In this document: one piece after another, positions 61,597-64,000 of the stretch
Layout: each line of letters starts with the position of its first letter
Position numbering within the stretch: position 1 is the stretch's first letter
Assembly: GCA_036365455.1 (NCBI GenBank)
Contig: JAWQUS010000002.1
Coordinates: 2,666,001 to 2,730,000, forward strand
Length of the DNA stretch: 64,000 nt
Direction: 5' to 3'
Source: Macrosoma leucophasiata
Taxonomy: Eukaryota; Arthropoda; Insecta; Lepidoptera; Hedylidae
Program-made: the position numbers and the translations under genes
The notes under the pieces: model-generated
What the model saw: the letters and a program-made list of their open reading frames with translations, nothing else
Told to the model about the DNA's origin: nothing
The model's database searches: none

Positions 61597-61885
61597 TTAC
61601 TGGTGGTAGAGCTCCAGTGACGGAGCTCGCGGGCGTAGGCACCACCGCATTACCTGATTTACTTGCCGCTAAATGGTAGTGTTCAGCACTATCGTGTTCC
61701 GGTCAGGTGGTAATGTACGGCCCTGTAATTTCCGGCACAGAGGCATAACACCTTAGGCCTCAGGAGTGGTAACGCATTTGCATTTTGACCTTGGTCTTTG
61801 TGTGGGTGTCTATAGGCTGCAGTCATCACTTAACATCAATGTGAACTGCATGCTTGTTTGCCACTTCAATTACATAAAAAAAAAA
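61597..61885 (+). mobile_element. GGTGGTA SINE-like element, innermost layer of the nest
   Basis: TTACTGGTGGTAGAG to CATAAAAAAAAAAA, consensus-like. The LINE reading frame resumes directly after it (CAT|GTAAAAGCAGCG), so both ends are exact. Duplication at the site is only 2 bp (AT) if any. Confidence 0.95.
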
Positions 61886-62995
61886 ATGTAAAAGCAGCGC
61901 GCGATAAGGCTGCATTCGTGTTGTCCCAACTACATTGTTTATTAAATAAAAAGAGCAAGCTATCGGCCCGGAACAAACTCCGTGCCTATACGTCCTGCAT
62001 AAGGCCCATACTATGTTACGCGTCTCCGGTATTCGCCCACGCGAAAAACACAACATTACGCTAGCTTCAAACTTTGCAAAACCGATTCTTACGTAGAGCC
62101 GTAGGCGCGCCTTGGTACGTACGTAATAAAAACTTGCACATTGATGCTAACCTGCCTACCATCCGGCAGTTTATGAAGCGAGCTTCTGCTCGCTATTTCG
62201 ATCGGGCGAGTCACCACCCGAATCCGCTAATCCGAGCGGCCGCCATTTACACTCCTTTTGATCGCGCCAAAAGGAGACGTCCTCATATGTCCCTCCGCAA
62301 CGCCCTAAGCCGAGGCACGGACCCGCATGGGTCACCCTTAGGCATTTGCATAACTTTTTTGCTAGGCTGGAGCGCCTTCTGCGCTCGCCGATTGCCCGGT
62401 GAAGTAGACTAGTGCCGTCTCAAGACAGGCCGCCTACATAAAGCCCGACAAAAAAAAAATATGGCCGGTACAGTTCGTTGACAGCACTCGGAATACTCGG
62501 ATCACTACCAAAGGAAGAAATCAGAAGAAGGAAATTAATAGTGAAAAAGCGTTTTATTGGAAGATCGGTAGAGCGTGTCACCCTGGTTCGCTTGCACTGC
62601 TATATCCACCATACGGCGTGCGTCTTCAATCCAGTAAATAGTAAAGTGTGGTTCGCCACAGAAACTCACACCTTGAATTTAACAAAATACAGAAACAATT
62701 TCACGCACACATTTTTAAACATAGGCGACAAGCTACGAACGCTTGTGCTTGTACTTTGACAGAGGGGAAAGTTTGCATACGGCTACTCCCCTCCGGTCCG
62801 CCGCGGCCGGTGGCCCATGTTGCTCTATGAGTTTTGGCCCATGTAACAGGTGGCGAGCTTATTGTATCCGGGCACATTACCAATCTCTTAGCCATTAGGC
62901 AAACTTCCCAAAAAATATCCCAATAGCACCAGAGATACCTTTAGACGCCGAAGATGGAAATCTTGCGTCATTGCACTTACTATCGCCCCATTTTC

Positions 62996-63293
62996 TTTTT
63001 TTTTTTTTTTTTTTTTTATGTTATAGAAGTGGCAAACAAGCGTGCAGTTCACATTGATGTTAAGTGATGACTGCAGCCTATAGACACCCACACAATGACC
63101 AGAGGTCAAAATGCAAATGCGCTGCCACTCCTGAGGCATTAGGTGTTATGCCTCTGTGCCGGAAATTACAGAGCCGTACATTACCACCTGACCGGAACAC
63201 GATAGTGCTGAACACTACCATTTAACGGCAAGTATATTAGGTAATGCGGTGGTGCCTACGCCCGCGAGCTCCGTCACTGGAGCTCTACCACCC
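62996..63293 (-). mobile_element. GGTGGTA SINE-like element, full length
   Basis: Very long T run (about 20) at the left. Shares diagnostic sites with the 42733 copy. It ends CTCTACCACC, then meets the dispersed GAATTC repeat. Confidence 0.95.
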
Positions 63294-63410
63294 ATTGCAG
63301 TTTGACCACCATTGTTCGGTTTACTGACTGCACTAGTGGAAGAATTCTCTCCCATTAGAAGAAAATTCTTTCGCTAGCAGCTAGGTCACGTCCTGACGCC
63401 AGACTTCAGG
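63294..63410 (+). repeat. Dispersed repeat with AAGAATTCTCTCCCATTAG
   Basis: TGACCACCATTGTTCGGTTTACTGACTGCACTAGTGG, as at 13311 and inverse to 8521. Confidence 0.6.
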
Positions 63411-63736
63411 AACTCAGTGATAATATATTCCTACGCTTATAAATGTTATTCAAAAAATACGCCGGTTAAATGTCAATGTGCACGTGTCTCATAGCGAATC
63501 CTTGAAAATAAACTTGAATATAAACAGTGAATCGCAAAATTACAGTTATTTTTTCTTGTATGACTAATAGTCGAAAATTAACATACCGTGTTTTTACTCA
63601 AACAATGAATAAACCTGAGAGACAAGAGGAACCGGATAAAATTAAATATTATGATGATCATTTATTATTATAACATAATTATGAATATAATTTGAGACTC
63701 TTAATTTAAAAATAATTTAGTTAAAATAACTTATAG
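63411..63736. other. Spacer, nothing recognised
   Basis: AT-rich, no feature. Confidence 0.4.
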
Positions 63737-64000
63737 AAGACGAAGCTCCTGGGCGTAGGCACCAGCGCATTACCTAATATATTTGCCGCTAAATGGTAGT
63801 GTTCAGCACTATCGTGTTCCGGTCAGGTGGTAATGTACGGCCCAGTAATTTCCGGCACAGAGGCATAACACCTTAGGCCTTAGGAGTGGTAACGCATCTG
63901 CATTTTGACCTTGGTCTTTGTGTGGGTGTCTATAGGCTGCAGTCATCACTTAACATCAATGTGAACTGCATGCTTGTTTACCACTTCTATTACATAAAAA
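63737..64000 (+). mobile_element. GGTGGTA SINE-like element, cut by window end
   Basis: Lacks the first about 30 bp (starts AGACGAAGCTCCTGGGCG). Consensus-like thereafter; the poly-A continues past the window. Confidence 0.92.

Larger units (their letters stand above)
59433..62412 (+). pseudogene. Jockey ORF2: endonuclease and reverse transcriptase, broken
   Basis: Truncated inside the endonuclease, which starts PDDLENIEVSVCLLAM and has VIVAGDLNAKH (59587-59619). A stop follows LDRLF (near 59575) and a frameshift lies at 59735-59760. The reverse transcriptase frame then runs to 61496: APGADGVSNRTV, YRPISLLSSLSKLYERVV, FFDIAKAFDRV, GIPQGSVLSPLL (from 61212), and YADD (61302-61313). An inverted duplication at 61438-61474 shifts the frame. 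The downstream RT part is split by a GGTGGTA element (61597-61885) and resumes VKAARDKAAFVLSQL. A stop (TAG, 62062) follows NTTLR. The end is FCARRLPGEVD. Motifs place it in the Jockey clade. Confidence 0.92.
59433..62459 (+). mobile_element. Jockey-type LINE, 5'-truncated, 13-bp target duplication, fourth layer
   Basis: Flanked by TATGGTCGGTACA (59420-59432) and TATGGCCGGTACA (62460-62472), one mismatch. Ends in A10. 3' UTR has GCGCCTTCTGCGCTCGCC and ACTAGTGCCGTCTC, the same tail as fragments at 11.2, 24.0 and 27.0 kb. Confidence 0.95.
58719..62660. mobile_element. Solo LTR (about 900 bp), third layer
   Basis: Pieces 58719-59432 and 62473-62660 make one sequence starting TGTGCAGGACGCTCGTG and ending GTTCGCCACA (TG...CA). 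GAAAC flanks it (58714-58718, 62661-62665), a 5-bp duplication. It holds no internal gag-pol, so recombination left a single LTR. AATAAAGATTTC at 59176 could be a poly-A signal. The superfamily (BEL/Pao, gypsy or copia) is not set. Confidence 0.85.
58572..62829. mobile_element. hAT-type MITE, second layer of the nest
   Basis: Left half 58572-58718 (CATATAGCAACACAGGCCACC...), right half 62666-62829 (CTCACACCTTGAATTTAAC ... GGCCCATGTTGCTCTATG). Flanked by AGTTTTGG (58564-58571, 62830-62837). Both long inverted ends are present. Confidence 0.93.
58497..62945 (-). mobile_element. tRNA-SINE A copy, outermost layer of a five-element nest
   Basis: Left piece 58497-58571 (CATTCAAGCATAATGCAAAC, CGCTGGTTAAGTTTTGG) and right piece 62838-62945 (CCCATGTAACAGGTGGCGAG, CCGGGCACATTACCAA, AATATCCCAATAGCACCAGA) join into one decayed minus-strand SINE A. 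The tRNA head is missing. Confidence 0.85.

Noticed and set aside
58719..62660. Complete LTR retrotransposon with the LINE-like ORF as its pol
   Set aside because: The ORF is a non-LTR (Jockey) reverse transcriptase with its own 13-bp target duplication and poly-A inside the LTR; no second LTR, gag, protease or integrase.

Overview
This is eukaryotic DNA, AT-rich and without operons, almost certainly from a moth or butterfly (Lepidoptera). The evidence is the repeat content: a cecropia-type mariner; RTE, Jockey and CR1-group non-LTR retrotransposon pieces; tRNA-derived SINEs; Helitrons ending in CTAG; hAT-type MITEs with 8-bp target duplications; and about 30 copies of a short poly-A element whose 5' end contains GGTGGTAG and whose 3' half resembles lepidopteran RTE 3' ends. 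No sequence was searched against a database. Family names rest on motifs, termini and target-site duplications read by eye.

Layout. 0-2.5 kb: the 3' two thirds of a long, still open LINE ORF2, entering from the left edge. 2.5-5 kb: a short exon-like ORF that starts like a THAP zinc finger, then hairpins and a foldback MITE. 5.3-9 kb: inverted tRNA-like units, SINEs, a 0.7-kb Helitron and a full GGTGGTA element with a 10-bp target duplication. 9-24.6 kb: mixed old LINE tails, three related hAT MITEs, a local duplication, RTE 3' ends and several fold-back structures. 24.6-29 kb: a diverged tandem repeat, a LINE remnant ending in a C2H2 finger, and two long-TIR MITEs. 30-35.6 kb: RTE and SINE pieces, tandem tRNA-like units, and a TIR MITE with an internal empty-site control. 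36.1-37.4 kb: a full-length mariner with an uninterrupted transposase. 37.5-45 kb: SINEs, LINE tails, and a 5'-truncated Jockey element with a clean target duplication. 46.6-47 kb: the best host-gene candidate, a minus-strand first coding exon for a small membrane-anchored protein, ending at a good splice donor. 47.5-58 kb: MITEs, SINEs, hairpins, a second tentative first exon and a Charlie-like hAT MITE. 58.5-63 kb: a five-level nest, SINE > hAT MITE > solo LTR > Jockey LINE > GGTGGTA element. The window ends inside another GGTGGTA element.

How the parts relate. Most of the window is intergenic or intronic DNA filled by successive waves of transposition. The relative ages can be read from nesting. 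Only the mariner transposase (340 residues) and the first LINE ORF look intact. The GGTGGTA and tRNA-derived elements are non-autonomous. One tRNA-SINE family shares its 3' tail with a local RTE-like LINE, which suggests that LINE's machinery moved it. I saw no CRISPR array, operon or bacterial gene.
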